Position numbers and translations under genes: made by a program. From Alcaligenaceae bacterium (GTDB taxonomy: Bacteria; Pseudomonadota; Gammaproteobacteria; Burkholderiales; Burkholderiaceae_B), in assembly GCA_947379755.1 (NCBI GenBank), contig CANCOC010000008.1, forward strand, positions 1 to 64,000: a DNA stretch of 64,000 bases. Reading direction: 5' to 3'. How positions within the stretch are numbered: the stretch's first letter is position 1; the number at the start of each line of letters is the position of its first letter. Of this stretch, positions 55,527 to 64,000 are shown in pieces. The notes beneath the pieces are model-generated. The model searched no databases. It saw only the letters and a list, made by a program, of their open reading frames with translations, and was not told the DNA's origin.

Positions 55527-56716
55527 GTCAGCAACGCCGTGGCCCCTTGGCCCGTTTTAGAATTCTTGATCTCACGCGCCTGCGCTCTGGCCCGACAGCT
55601 GTTCGTCAACTGGGAGACTGGGGAGGGGACGTAATCAAGATCGAAACGCCCGAAGCGCTGGGTGTCAGTGATGGCTGGGGGGATAGCCGCCTGGGGCCTG
55701 ACTTTCAGAATTTGCACCGCAACAAACGTAGCATGACCTTGAATCTGAAAGATCCCGAAGGCGTGGCGATATTTAAAAAACTGGCGGGTACCGCAGATGT
55801 GATTGTTGAAAATTTCAGGCCGGATGTAAAGTTTCGTCTCGGTATTGATTACGAAACATTACGCGTCAGTCACCCGCGTCTGGTTTACGCCAGCGTATCG
55901 GGTTTTGGGCAGGATGGTCCTTATGCGAATCGTCCGGGTTATGACCAGATTGTTCAGGGTATGGGTGGGTTAATGGCAATCACAGGATTGCCCGGCCAGG
56001 GGCCAGTGCGTGCCGGAATCGCTGTGGCGGATTCCGCAACCGGCCTGTATTGCGCCATTGGGATTCTGACCGCCTTGCTCGAAAGAGAAGAGTCGGGTGT
56101 GGGACAGTGGGTACAGACCTCATTGCTTGAGTCGATGATCGGGATGCTGGATTTTCAGGCCGCGCGGTGGCTGATTGGTCACGAAGTGCCAGAACAGGCG
56201 GGCAATGATCATCCCACTTCTATTCCAACGGGTGTGTTTCCCACTTCGGATGGGCATATCAATATCGCAGGGGCAGGTGCTCAGCAGATGTGGGAGCGAC
56301 TGTGCAAGGCTGCGCATGCGGAGCATTTGCTTGAACGTGCGGAATATAAAACGGGCAAACTCAGGTCTGTGAATCGCGTCGAGTTGAACCGTGAACTCTC
56401 AGAGATCACCTGCCAGCATTCCACCCAGCAATGGATTGAACGGTTTGAGGCAGCTAGCGTCGCCTGCGGACCGATCTACAGGATGGATCAGGTCTTTGAC
56501 GATCCTCAGACCCGCCATCTTGGTATTGCCAGACAGGTTCACCATCCGGAGTTGGGGGATATTCAACTGGTGGGCCAGCCAGTGGGATTGTCGCGCACAC
56601 CCAGCGAGATCCGTAGTGCCACGCCTGGACGTGGTGCACAGACAGAAGAAGTCTTGCACGAGTTTGGCTACACAGCGGCCCAGATTCAGGATCTAAAGGC
56701 GCGCCTGGTGATCTGA
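55523..56716 (+). CDS. CaiB/BaiF-type CoA-transferase
   Basis: ILDLTRLRSGPTAVRQLGDWGGDVIKIETPE, NKRSMTLNLKDPEG, ADVIVENFRPDV. Confidence 0.93.
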   Translation: MSQQRRGPLARFRILDLTRLRSGPTAVRQLGDWGGDVIKIETPEALGVSDGWGDSRLGPDFQNLHRNKRSMTLNLKDPEGVAIFKKLAGTADVIVENFRPDVKFRLGIDYETLRVSHPRLVYASVSGFGQDGPYANRPGYDQIVQGMGGLMAITGLPGQGPVRAGIAVADSATGLYCAIGILTALLEREESGVGQWVQTSLLESMIGMLDFQAARWLIGHEVPEQAGNDHPTSIPTGVFPTSDGHINIAGAGAQQMWERLCKAAHAEHLLERAEYKTGKLRSVNRVELNRELSEITCQHSTQQWIERFEAASVACGPIYRMDQVFDDPQTRHLGIARQVHHPELGDIQLVGQPVGLSRTPSEIRSATPGRGAQTEEVLHEFGYTAAQIQDLKARLVI

Positions 56717-56745
56717 TGTCTGTCGGGGCAAGTAGAATGTACGTT

Positions 56746-57249
56746 ATGAATGAAAACAACGCCCACGAACTGAATGAAGACGACACACCTGACTCCGTAC
56801 AGGAGCCCAGACTCTGGATCAATAAAGGCTGGACTGCCCGGGTCGTCAAGAATTCAGACGACGACGGCTGGGCCGTCGAGATGAGTAAGGATGGCGAGCC
56901 AGAGCCTGCGCTCATTGGTCCCTGGACCATGGGACGTGATAAAAAAAATCCCAAACCTCTCGATACCAATGCTTTCAACACTTTGGTGAAAACAGCTTCT
57001 GAAGTCGTGCGTCGCCACGAGCAGCATATGCATGCTTTGCACCATAAAAATCTCACAATCACAGTGGGTCATGAACAAATTCAGATCAATCTGGATTTTG
57101 TGCCTGACGAGGATGACCCACACGCGCTCCTGAGTGCCCACGATCTGGATGGCGAGCAACTGGCTCAAGTTCGTGTCGGTCCCGGATTCAAGCTCAATAC
57201 CAACAGCGCCTATGCCTGGGCTGAAAATGAGTATCGAAAGCCAGGTTAA
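56746..57249 (+). CDS. hypothetical protein
   Basis: Start at ATG 56746 (MNENNAHELNEDD); no family recognised. Confidence 0.65.
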   Translation: MNENNAHELNEDDTPDSVQEPRLWINKGWTARVVKNSDDDGWAVEMSKDGEPEPALIGPWTMGRDKKNPKPLDTNAFNTLVKTASEVVRRHEQHMHALHHKNLTITVGHEQIQINLDFVPDEDDPHALLSAHDLDGEQLAQVRVGPGFKLNTNSAYAWAENEYRKPG

Positions 57250-57342
57250 ATCCTGTTGTGGTTGACCAATGCTCAGCCACGCGGCAGCGCCCTGTATTTA
57301 AATATCATCCACATGTGTCGTTCACGCAAGAGAGGATTCAAA

Positions 57343-58323
57343 ATGAAAGCAGCCTGGTATGAAAAAAATGGTGAAGCACGCGAAGTCATGATAGTGGGTG
57401 AAGTCCCGACGCCTGTCGCCGGACCAGGAGAAGTACGCGTCAGGATTGCAGTTTCTGGTGTCAATCCGTCTGACGTGAAATCCAGGCGCGCCCGGCCATT
57501 GAATGCTAAACAGATTATTCCTCATAGCGATGCGGGTGGCGTGGTCGAGTCAGTCGGCGTCGGTGTGTCAGCAAGTCGTATTGGCCAGCGAGTCTGGATC
57601 TGGAATGGCCAGTGGCAACGTCCCATGGGAACGGCTGCTCAGTACATAGTTTTACCAGAGGCGCAGGCGGTCGAGTTACCTGCCAATGTCGATTTTGATG
57701 CTGCCGCGTGCATGGGTATTCCCGGTCTGACCGCATTTGAGGCAGTTCGTCGTCTGGGGGATATAAAGGGTAAGAATGTCCTGGTGATTGGTGCTGCTTC
57801 GGCCGTTGGGCATTATGCAGCACAGATGGCGACGCTCAAGGGTGCGCGTGTCATTGGAACGGTCGGCTCTGAGGCAAAGGTTGCGCACGCACGCGCAGCG
57901 GGTGTGACCGATACGATCAACTACAAAACAGAAAACGTTGCACAGCGCGTCAAGGAACTCACCGCCGGCAAGGGCGTTGACGGCATCGTTGATATGGATT
58001 TTTCGACCACTGCGAATCTGCTGCGTGAGGGTGCACTGGCATCACATGGCACGGTGGCTTGCTATGGTTCGAATTCCGCAGAAGATACTGCAGTGCCGTT
58101 TCGCATCATGTTGACGACTACACTCAGCCTGCAGTTTTTTCTGGTTTATGACTTGACGCCAGTAGAGCGTGCCTTTGCGCTCAAAGAGCTGAACGCCATG
58201 CTTGCCACGGGCCACCTGATTCACACGGTCGGCGCACGTTATAGCCTTGATGATATTGTGGCTGCACACGAGGCGGTTGAACAAGGCCATCTGATTGGCA
58301 ATGTTGTGATCGATATCAAATAG
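57343..58323 (+). CDS. NADPH:quinone reductase-like Zn-independent MDR protein
   Basis: MKAAWYEKNGEAREVMIVGEVPTP, VLVIGAASAVGHYAAQMATLKGARVIGTVGSEAK; start ATG 57343. Confidence 0.9.
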   Translation: MKAAWYEKNGEAREVMIVGEVPTPVAGPGEVRVRIAVSGVNPSDVKSRRARPLNAKQIIPHSDAGGVVESVGVGVSASRIGQRVWIWNGQWQRPMGTAAQYIVLPEAQAVELPANVDFDAAACMGIPGLTAFEAVRRLGDIKGKNVLVIGAASAVGHYAAQMATLKGARVIGTVGSEAKVAHARAAGVTDTINYKTENVAQRVKELTAGKGVDGIVDMDFSTTANLLREGALASHGTVACYGSNSAEDTAVPFRIMLTTTLSLQFFLVYDLTPVERAFALKELNAMLATGHLIHTVGARYSLDDIVAAHEAVEQGHLIGNVVIDIK

Positions 58324-58340
58324 ACCATGGATGTCTGAGC

Positions 58341-58369
58341 GTGAGAGGCGCGTTTAACGCGTCTCTCAC
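58341..58369. terminator. bidirectional terminator-like hairpin
   Basis: GTGAGAGGCGCG-ttaa-type loop-CGCGTCTCTCAC, 12 positions with one G-U/A-C, between convergent genes. Confidence 0.7.
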
Positions 58370-58388
58370 CCGATTCATGGCCATAGGC

Positions 58389-59402
58389 TTAGTTCGTCGT
58401 TGAGATTCCCGATTTTTTGATGACCTCGCCCCATCGTGCATAATCTTTTTGCATAAAGTCACCGAACTCAGCTGGTGTGCCCGGTATCACGATTGCGCCA
58501 CCATCTTCAAGTTTCTTTTGTAGCTCTGGTGCAGCCAGCGTCTTGTTCAGAGCGTGATTGACGTAATCAACAATGAATGAAGATGTCCCGGCCGGTGCCA
58601 TCAAGCCATACCAGACAGAGGCCACCATCGTTGGATAGCCCAGCTCGGTAAAGGTCGGCAAGTCTGGCAGTGTGCTGTTACGTTTGAGACTGACGGCGGC
58701 AATGGGTCGCAGCTTGCCGCTCTTGATGTGTGGCAGCAGAGCAGGAATTCCGTCAAACATCATGTCGACCTGTCCGCTCGCAACATCCACAACCGCAGGC
58801 GCTGAGCCTTTGTAGGGAACGTGCACCATATTGATGTCCGTGGCGATTTTGAATAATTCCCCCGACAGATGGGGCGCGCTGCCTGTCCCGGCAGATGCAA
58901 AGCTCAACTGTTTTTTCTGTGCCAGATCAATCAGGTCCTGGACAGAGTGGACGGGTAGCTGTGCATTGACGGCAAGAATGATAGGGAACTCTGCAATGGC
59001 GCCAATAGGAATCAGATCCTTAAACGGCTCGTAAGTAAGTTTGTCGTAAAAGTATGGGCCAATGCCATGGGTCGAGATACCCGCTTGCAAAAGTGTGTAG
59101 CCGTCTGCAGGGGCACGGGCCACGTAAGCACTGGCGATGGTGCCATTGGCGCCAGCTTTATTTTCGACCAGTACAGGCGTCGCGAGTTCCTTGGCAAAGG
59201 TCTCGGACATTGAACGTGCTACAAAGTCTGAGGCACCTCCTGGCGGAACGGTGATGATCAGGCGGACCGGTTTATCAGGATAGCGTTGTGCAGTATCGGC
59301 CGCAGTCTTGCCTTGTGCCACAACGCTTGTTGCCATCACACTCAATAGTATTGATACGAGATATTTATATTTCATCGTGAACTGGCCTTTAAATGGATTC
59401 AT
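58389..59402 (-). CDS. Bug/TctC substrate-binding protein
   Basis: PVRLIITVPPGGASDFVARSMSETFAKELATPVLVENKAGANGTIASAYVARAPADGYTLL. Confidence 0.92.
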   Translation of the reverse strand: MNPFKGQFTMKYKYLVSILLSVMATSVVAQGKTAADTAQRYPDKPVRLIITVPPGGASDFVARSMSETFAKELATPVLVENKAGANGTIASAYVARAPADGYTLLQAGISTHGIGPYFYDKLTYEPFKDLIPIGAIAEFPIILAVNAQLPVHSVQDLIDLAQKKQLSFASAGTGSAPHLSGELFKIATDINMVHVPYKGSAPAVVDVASGQVDMMFDGIPALLPHIKSGKLRPIAAVSLKRNSTLPDLPTFTELGYPTMVASVWYGLMAPAGTSSFIVDYVNHALNKTLAAPELQKKLEDGGAIVIPGTPAEFGDFMQKDYARWGEVIKKSGISTTN

Positions 59403-59414
59403 GCAGACAGCTAT

Positions 59415-60314
59415 CTAAGCAATATCCATGCCGGGTACGGTTCCAGCAGGCAGGCTTTCAATATGCTTGCAAATTGCCCCTGGCGTAGTCAGCCAGACCT
59501 GATCTCGACGCGCAACAATATGTTCGATAACACGCCGGAATTGTCTGAGACGGTAGGGCTGGCCAAGAATAAAGCTGTGTAGCACAACGCTCATGACCAA
59601 GGGTCTGCGGGCAGACTCTTCAAGCAATTCATCAAACTGATCGATCAGGCTGTCGCAATATAGCTGCGAGGGTGTGCGGCGTGACACGCATTCGAAGGAA
59701 TCATTGAGATCGTGTGAGTAGGGAATTGACAGAATCGGGCCATGCCTTGTTTTGAACCAGACCGGCTGGTCATCGAGCGGCCAGTCCATCATGTAGCGAT
59801 AGCCAGCTTCTTTGAGTAGATCCAGGGAGTCATGTGTTTGAGATATGTAAGGTGCCAGCCATCCTGCTGGCGCTTTGCCTTCATGCCGCAGGATCGTTTG
59901 TGTGGCTTGTTCGATGCACGCCCGTTCCTGTTCAATATTCATGTCCGACTGACGCTCAGCGTTGGTGCGTCCGTGGCTGACAATTTCGTCGCCGCGCTGA
60001 CTAAATGCCGCGATCATTTCAGGGCAATAGTCGTAAAGCTCGGTGTTGACTAGCAGCGCATAGGGAAAGTCATAGGCTTCGGCCAGCTCCAGTAGCCTCC
60101 AGGCGCCAACCCGGTTACCGTAATCGCGCCAGGCAAAACTGCGTGTGTTGGGTTGGGGTGCGGGATTCGCATAGTCGTTGCCCAGGCCTTCACCAAAAGC
60201 AAAATGTTCGACATTGAGGCTGAAGTGCACGGCCAGCCGTTTGCCCTCGGGCCAGCTGTAGTCCGGGCGTTGCGTGATGGGTGAGTAATCGTAGCGGTGG
60301 TGGGTCTTTAACAT
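59415..60314 (-). CDS. polysaccharide deacetylase family protein (PuuE allantoinase-like)
   Basis: LAVHFSLNVEHFAFGEGLG...YDYCPEMIAAFSQRGDEIVSHGRTNAERQSDM. Confidence 0.85.
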   Translation of the reverse strand: MLKTHHRYDYSPITQRPDYSWPEGKRLAVHFSLNVEHFAFGEGLGNDYANPAPQPNTRSFAWRDYGNRVGAWRLLELAEAYDFPYALLVNTELYDYCPEMIAAFSQRGDEIVSHGRTNAERQSDMNIEQERACIEQATQTILRHEGKAPAGWLAPYISQTHDSLDLLKEAGYRYMMDWPLDDQPVWFKTRHGPILSIPYSHDLNDSFECVSRRTPSQLYCDSLIDQFDELLEESARRPLVMSVVLHSFILGQPYRLRQFRRVIEHIVARRDQVWLTTPGAICKHIESLPAGTVPGMDIA

Positions 60315-60367
60315 GCTGAGCGTATCTTCCAGTTATGCGGACGTGTAATATTGTCTAAGCCGAAATC

Positions 60368-61276
60368 TTGAGAATAACTGTGAATATAAAGCTAGCTGAG
60401 AATTTCCGTGCAGTTTTTTATGCGCCTTTTTATGCAACCCATGCTCTGGGCTTGTTTGCAAAAGAGGGGGTCTCTATTACGCTGCTGGATTCACCATCTC
60501 CTGGTGCAGGCATCGCCGAGCTCGCACAAGGCAATATCGATGTCATGTGGGGGGGGCCGCTGCGTGTAATCACAGAGCGTGATCAGCATCCGCGCACAGG
60601 CACTTCGCTTGTTGCGTTTTGTGAGGTCGCTGCCAGGGATCCGTTTTTCCTGGTTGGCCGGGCTGACCCCAGACACTTTCAGCTATCCGATCTTCAGCAT
60701 CTCAAGCTAGCCTGCGTCAGCGAAGTCCCTACGCCCTGGCTTTGCCTGCAGGAAGATTTACGGGACGTTGGGGTCGATCCAAAAGCGATTGCTTTGATTG
60801 ATGATCGACTCATGCAGGAAAATGTCCGTGCCTTGCTCAAAGGTGAGATTGATGTGGCGCAGCTGTTTGAGCCATTCGTCTCGCAGGCGCTGGCACAGGG
60901 GGCTGGGCAGGTGCTGCAGGCAGCGAGTGCGCGGGGCTATACCGCGTACACAACTTTTATCTCGACTGTGGATGGCATGCAACGCAACAGAGAGGCTTTC
61001 CAGGCCATGGTTCGTGCGATCGAACAGTTTGGTCCCTGGTTACAGGCCCACGGACCAGAGGAGCTTGCCCGCGTGGTGGCTCCTTTTTACCCAGACCTGA
61101 CGCAAGAGGTTTTGGCCAGTGCAATGACCCGTTACCAGTTAGCGGGCCTATGGAGCTGTCGTCGTGAAATTTCTCGTGCGGGATTTGCACGCCTTGGCAA
61201 AAGTATGTTTCATTCGGGTTTTGTATCCAGACTGCCGCACTACGAGGACTGTATCGCTGACTGCGCATATGAATAA
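60368..61276 (+). CDS. NMT1/THI5-like SBP-fold protein lacking a signal peptide
   Basis: YAPFYATHALGLFAKEGVSITLLDSPSPGAGIAELAQGNIDVMWGGPLR; in-frame stop at 60356 just upstream, so no leader is possible. Confidence 0.8.
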   Translation: MRITVNIKLAENFRAVFYAPFYATHALGLFAKEGVSITLLDSPSPGAGIAELAQGNIDVMWGGPLRVITERDQHPRTGTSLVAFCEVAARDPFFLVGRADPRHFQLSDLQHLKLACVSEVPTPWLCLQEDLRDVGVDPKAIALIDDRLMQENVRALLKGEIDVAQLFEPFVSQALAQGAGQVLQAASARGYTAYTTFISTVDGMQRNREAFQAMVRAIEQFGPWLQAHGPEELARVVAPFYPDLTQEVLASAMTRYQLAGLWSCRREISRAGFARLGKSMFHSGFVSRLPHYEDCIADCAYE

Positions 61277-61280
61277 GTGG

Positions 61281-61314
61281 ATCACGACTGGTTCAACACC
61301 GGATCAGTCGTGAT
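61281..61314. terminator. bidirectional terminator-like hairpin
   Basis: ATCACGACTG-N14-CAGTCGTGAT between convergent genes. Confidence 0.65.
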
Positions 61315-61322
61315 GGTCTCAG

Positions 61323-62969
61323 TTATGCCGTCATGGCAGCGGACTCCTGATCGATCGCGGCAATTGCTGTAAAGCTTTCCGGGTTGGCCATTGGCCAGCC
61401 CATGCGAAACACTTTGCTGGGCAGTTCACCGGTCAGCAAACAGCCGGGTGTCAGTTCAGGGTATATGGTGGACAACAGGGTGACATCGCAGCCCGGTGTT
61501 CGCACGGCAATGTGATGCGTGTGCAGACTGTCAGGGTGGTGCAAGCCAGCCGCTTGCAGTAATTCAGCCAGCGCGTGCAAGGTATTGCGATGAAAATTCG
61601 CAACTCTGGGGGCCTTGTCATTGGGAACCAGTGCACGCTGGCGGTCGGTGTCTTGTGTTGCAACGCCTGTTGGGCAGTTGCCCGTATGGCACTGTTGAGC
61701 CTGGATGCAGCCGATCGCAAACATGAAGGCCCGTGCACTGTTGCACCAGTCTGCTCCGAGCGCGAGCACTCGTGCCATGTCAAACGAAGACACGATCTTG
61801 CCCGAAGCACCGATTTTGATGCGATCACGCAGATTGAGTCCTACTAGCGTGCTATGTACCAGGTAAAGCGCTTCACGCAGTGGTGTGCCAACATGATCGA
61901 CAAATTCGATGGGTGCTGCACCTGTGCCGCCTTCACCACCATCGACCACAATGAAGTCAGGCGTGATTCCCGTGAGTACCATGGCTTTGGCAATTGCGAA
62001 CCATTCCCAGGGATGACCGATACAGAGTTTGAATCCGACAGGTTTGCCGCCTGACAATCTGCGCAGACGCTGGACAAACTGCAACAAACCAACGGGGGTG
62101 CTGAACTCAGAATGTGCGGCAGGAGAGTTACAGTCCTCGCCAATTTTGACCCCGCGCGCGAGGGCGATTTCGGCTGTGACCTTGCTGCCTGGCAGGATGC
62201 CTCCGTGTCCAGGTTTGGCTCCTTGTGAGAGCTTGATTTCAATCATTCTGACTTGTGGCAGGTTGGCATTGGCAACAAAATGATCTTCTGAAAAATGTCC
62301 CTGTGCATCGCGACATCCAAAATATCCAGAGCCAATGTTCCAGATCAGATCGCCACCTGGTGTCCGGTGATACGTGCTGATGCCGCCCTCGCCAGTGTCA
62401 TGGGCAAAGTTTCCGATTTTGGCGCCGGTGTTGAGCGACAGGATTGCATTTGCCGACAGTGCACCAAAACTCATTGCAGAGATATTCAGTACTGACAGGG
62501 ACACAGGCTGTTTGCAATCTGGTCCACCCACGGTGATTCTGAAATTCTGGTCGACAATTTTCGATGGTGCCAGCGAATGATTGATCCATTCATAACGATC
62601 GTTGTAAACATCCTGCAAGGTGCCGAAGGGGCGTTTGTCAATTTCTTCCTTTGCCCGCTGATATACAAGTGATCGGCTTTCACGGGAGAAGGGTGTTTCG
62701 TCGGTGTCGCTTTCAAAGAAATACTGGCGAATGGCGGGACGACTTTTTTCAAGCAGATAGCGGATGTGGCCGATGACCGGATAATTGCGCATGGTTGCAT
62801 GGCGGGTCTGGATCAAGTCATGCATCCCTAATATGGTCAACAACCACGCCAAAACAGATATGGCCCACCAGAATTCGCGCAACGTATCGAGCTGTGCCAG
62901 TATCGGTGCAGCGACCGACAATGCCGCGCAGAGCCAGAGGGCGGAGTATCTCAGTAAAAAGAAATGCAT
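61323..62969 (-). CDS. FMN-binding glutamate synthase family protein
   Basis: LNISAMSFGALSANAILSLNTGAKIGNFAHDTGEGGIS, KPGHGGILPGSKVT, GGEGGTGAAP, CHTGNCPTGVATQD. Confidence 0.92.
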   Translation of the reverse strand: MHFFLLRYSALWLCAALSVAAPILAQLDTLREFWWAISVLAWLLTILGMHDLIQTRHATMRNYPVIGHIRYLLEKSRPAIRQYFFESDTDETPFSRESRSLVYQRAKEEIDKRPFGTLQDVYNDRYEWINHSLAPSKIVDQNFRITVGGPDCKQPVSLSVLNISAMSFGALSANAILSLNTGAKIGNFAHDTGEGGISTYHRTPGGDLIWNIGSGYFGCRDAQGHFSEDHFVANANLPQVRMIEIKLSQGAKPGHGGILPGSKVTAEIALARGVKIGEDCNSPAAHSEFSTPVGLLQFVQRLRRLSGGKPVGFKLCIGHPWEWFAIAKAMVLTGITPDFIVVDGGEGGTGAAPIEFVDHVGTPLREALYLVHSTLVGLNLRDRIKIGASGKIVSSFDMARVLALGADWCNSARAFMFAIGCIQAQQCHTGNCPTGVATQDTDRQRALVPNDKAPRVANFHRNTLHALAELLQAAGLHHPDSLHTHHIAVRTPGCDVTLLSTIYPELTPGCLLTGELPSKVFRMGWPMANPESFTAIAAIDQESAAMTA

Positions 62970-63039
62970 GAATTCATCACTCCCAAATATTGCTCAGATC
63001 AATAGCCATCGTGCCTTGCAGTCAGGTGAGCGGATGTAC

Positions 63040-64000
63040 TTAGCAGCCAGACAGACGAGGTGTTTTTTCGACTGCGAGTCCAAATAGTGGACGAAAGTAC
63101 ACACCGACGGCATTACCTGCAAAGGCTGCTGGTACCCAGATCCATGCGTGCAGACTGCCTGAAAGGATGCCGCTAAAGTAGGCGCCGATGTTGCAGCCAT
63201 AGGCCATCCTGGCACCGATTCCGAGCAACAGGCCACCGACGATCGCGCCCATTAGTGAGCGCAGTGGCAAATGCCAGATGGGTGCGAATTTACCAGCTGC
63301 ACTGGCTGCGACCAGGGCGCCAATCATGATGCCAATATCCATGACCGAAGTGATGTCGGTAGTGAGCGAGTCCGTGATGACTTGAGGTGTTTTTGACCAG
63401 AACGCCCAGCTCGCCACATCTACACCCATGCCGTGCAGTGCTTGCGAACCCCACAAGGCGAAGGCTGACGTGATGCCCCAGGGGCGACCTGCAAGTGCCA
63501 GCGTGGCGAAGTTCAATATGACCATGGCCATGGCTCCCCAGATTAACGGCCATGGGCCGCGCAACAAAGAGGCTTTTTGATTGGGAACAAACGTAATGGG
63601 TTCGATGCTGCCGTGTCGGCGTTTTTCAAGTTTGATCGTGCCCCAGGCGACTGCAGCAAACACAGCAAGGTTTGCTGCAAGTGCGGGCCACAGCCCCCAT
63701 TGCTTGACAACGGAAAAAGGTTTGATTGCAGGCAGCCCCGACCACCACGGAAAGATGTACGCGCCGATGACGGATCCTACGATAAAGAAAAACAGGGTGA
63801 CGAACATACGCGTGTTACCGCCACCCGCTGCAAAGAGCGTGCCTGAGGCACAACCCCCTCCCAGCTGCATGCCGATACCAAAAATAAATGCACCCACTAA
63901 TACAGAGATCCCTGCTGGAGAAACGAATCCGTTTGCAGGATTGCCAAATAAAGTGCCTTGTGCCAGAAAGGGGAAAAACAGCAGCACACCCACAGCAAGC
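63040..64000 (-). CDS. YeeE/YedE family transporter (truncated by the window edge)
   Basis: GAFIFGIGMQLGGGCASGTLFAAGGGN and MAYGCNIGAYFSGILSGSLHAWIWVPAAFAG; the frame stays open past 63993 to the window end. Confidence 0.88.
   Translation of the reverse strand, partial: LAVGVLLFFPFLAQGTLFGNPANGFVSPAGISVLVGAFIFGIGMQLGGGCASGTLFAAGGGNTRMFVTLFFFIVGSVIGAYIFPWWSGLPAIKPFSVVKQWGLWPALAANLAVFAAVAWGTIKLEKRRHGSIEPITFVPNQKASLLRGPWPLIWGAMAMVILNFATLALAGRPWGITSAFALWGSQALHGMGVDVASWAFWSKTPQVITDSLTTDITSVMDIGIMIGALVAASAAGKFAPIWHLPLRSLMGAIVGGLLLGIGARMAYGCNIGAYFSGILSGSLHAWIWVPAAFAGNAVGVYFRPLFGLAVEKTPRLSGC

Noticed and set aside
1-64000. CRISPR array, prophage, integron or transposon
   Set aside because: No regularly spaced repeats, integrase, transposase, capsid or terminase genes recognised by eye.
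1-64000. tRNA or rRNA genes
   Set aside because: No cloverleaf-like or 16S/23S/5S sequence noticed; a tRNAscan-SE/Infernal run would be decisive.

Overview
The window is a 64 kb chromosomal segment with betaproteobacterial character; Burkholderiales/Alcaligenaceae-like is an inference from the many Bug/TctC receptors and overall gene content. I saw no rRNA, tRNA, transposase, integrase, phage genes or CRISPR array. It has two parts. (1) About 1-26.7 kb is a stress/redox/envelope region: DUF2252, FMN reductase, ferritin-like protein, XRE regulator, an AmmeMemoRadiSam set split by about 4.7 kb (MEMO1-like at 6.0 kb; AMMECR1-like and radical SAM at 11.6-13.2 kb), nitroreductase, Zn-ADH, BON/OmpA/CsbD/DUF3309/glycine-zipper envelope proteins, two SixA-like phosphatases, a doubly membrane-anchored TAXI receptor, a spermidine-synthase-like protein, two Crp/Fnr regulators, UbiX, a B12-binding-type radical SAM protein and a J-domain protein. 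(2) About 26.8-64 kb is a catabolic/transport region: seven Bug (TctC) binding proteins with no TctA/TctB, a UgpC-type sugar ABC transporter, an HlyD-FtsX-LolD-like exporter, two paralogous FAD oxidoreductases, an E. coli-type YcaO, an AhpD/CMD pair, NudC, a hydroxyacid dehydrogenase, an HpcH aldolase, TauE/SafE, an MBL-fold persulfide-dioxygenase-like protein, a CoA-transferase, an enoyl-CoA hydratase, a deacetylase/allantoinase-like protein, a leaderless NMT1/THI5-like protein, a glutamate-synthase-like protein and a YeeE/YedE protein truncated at the window edge. I recognised no DNA-binding regulator in that 37 kb. The best leads are a hairpin-rich small-envelope-protein cluster at 19.9-22.7 kb (including a 56-nt inverted repeat in a divergent promoter region), the split AmmeMemoRadiSam locus, the regulator-free Bug-rich region, the TAXI membrane receptor, the leaderless NMT1-like protein, and a + strand terminator lying inside the 3' coding end of the opposing gene.
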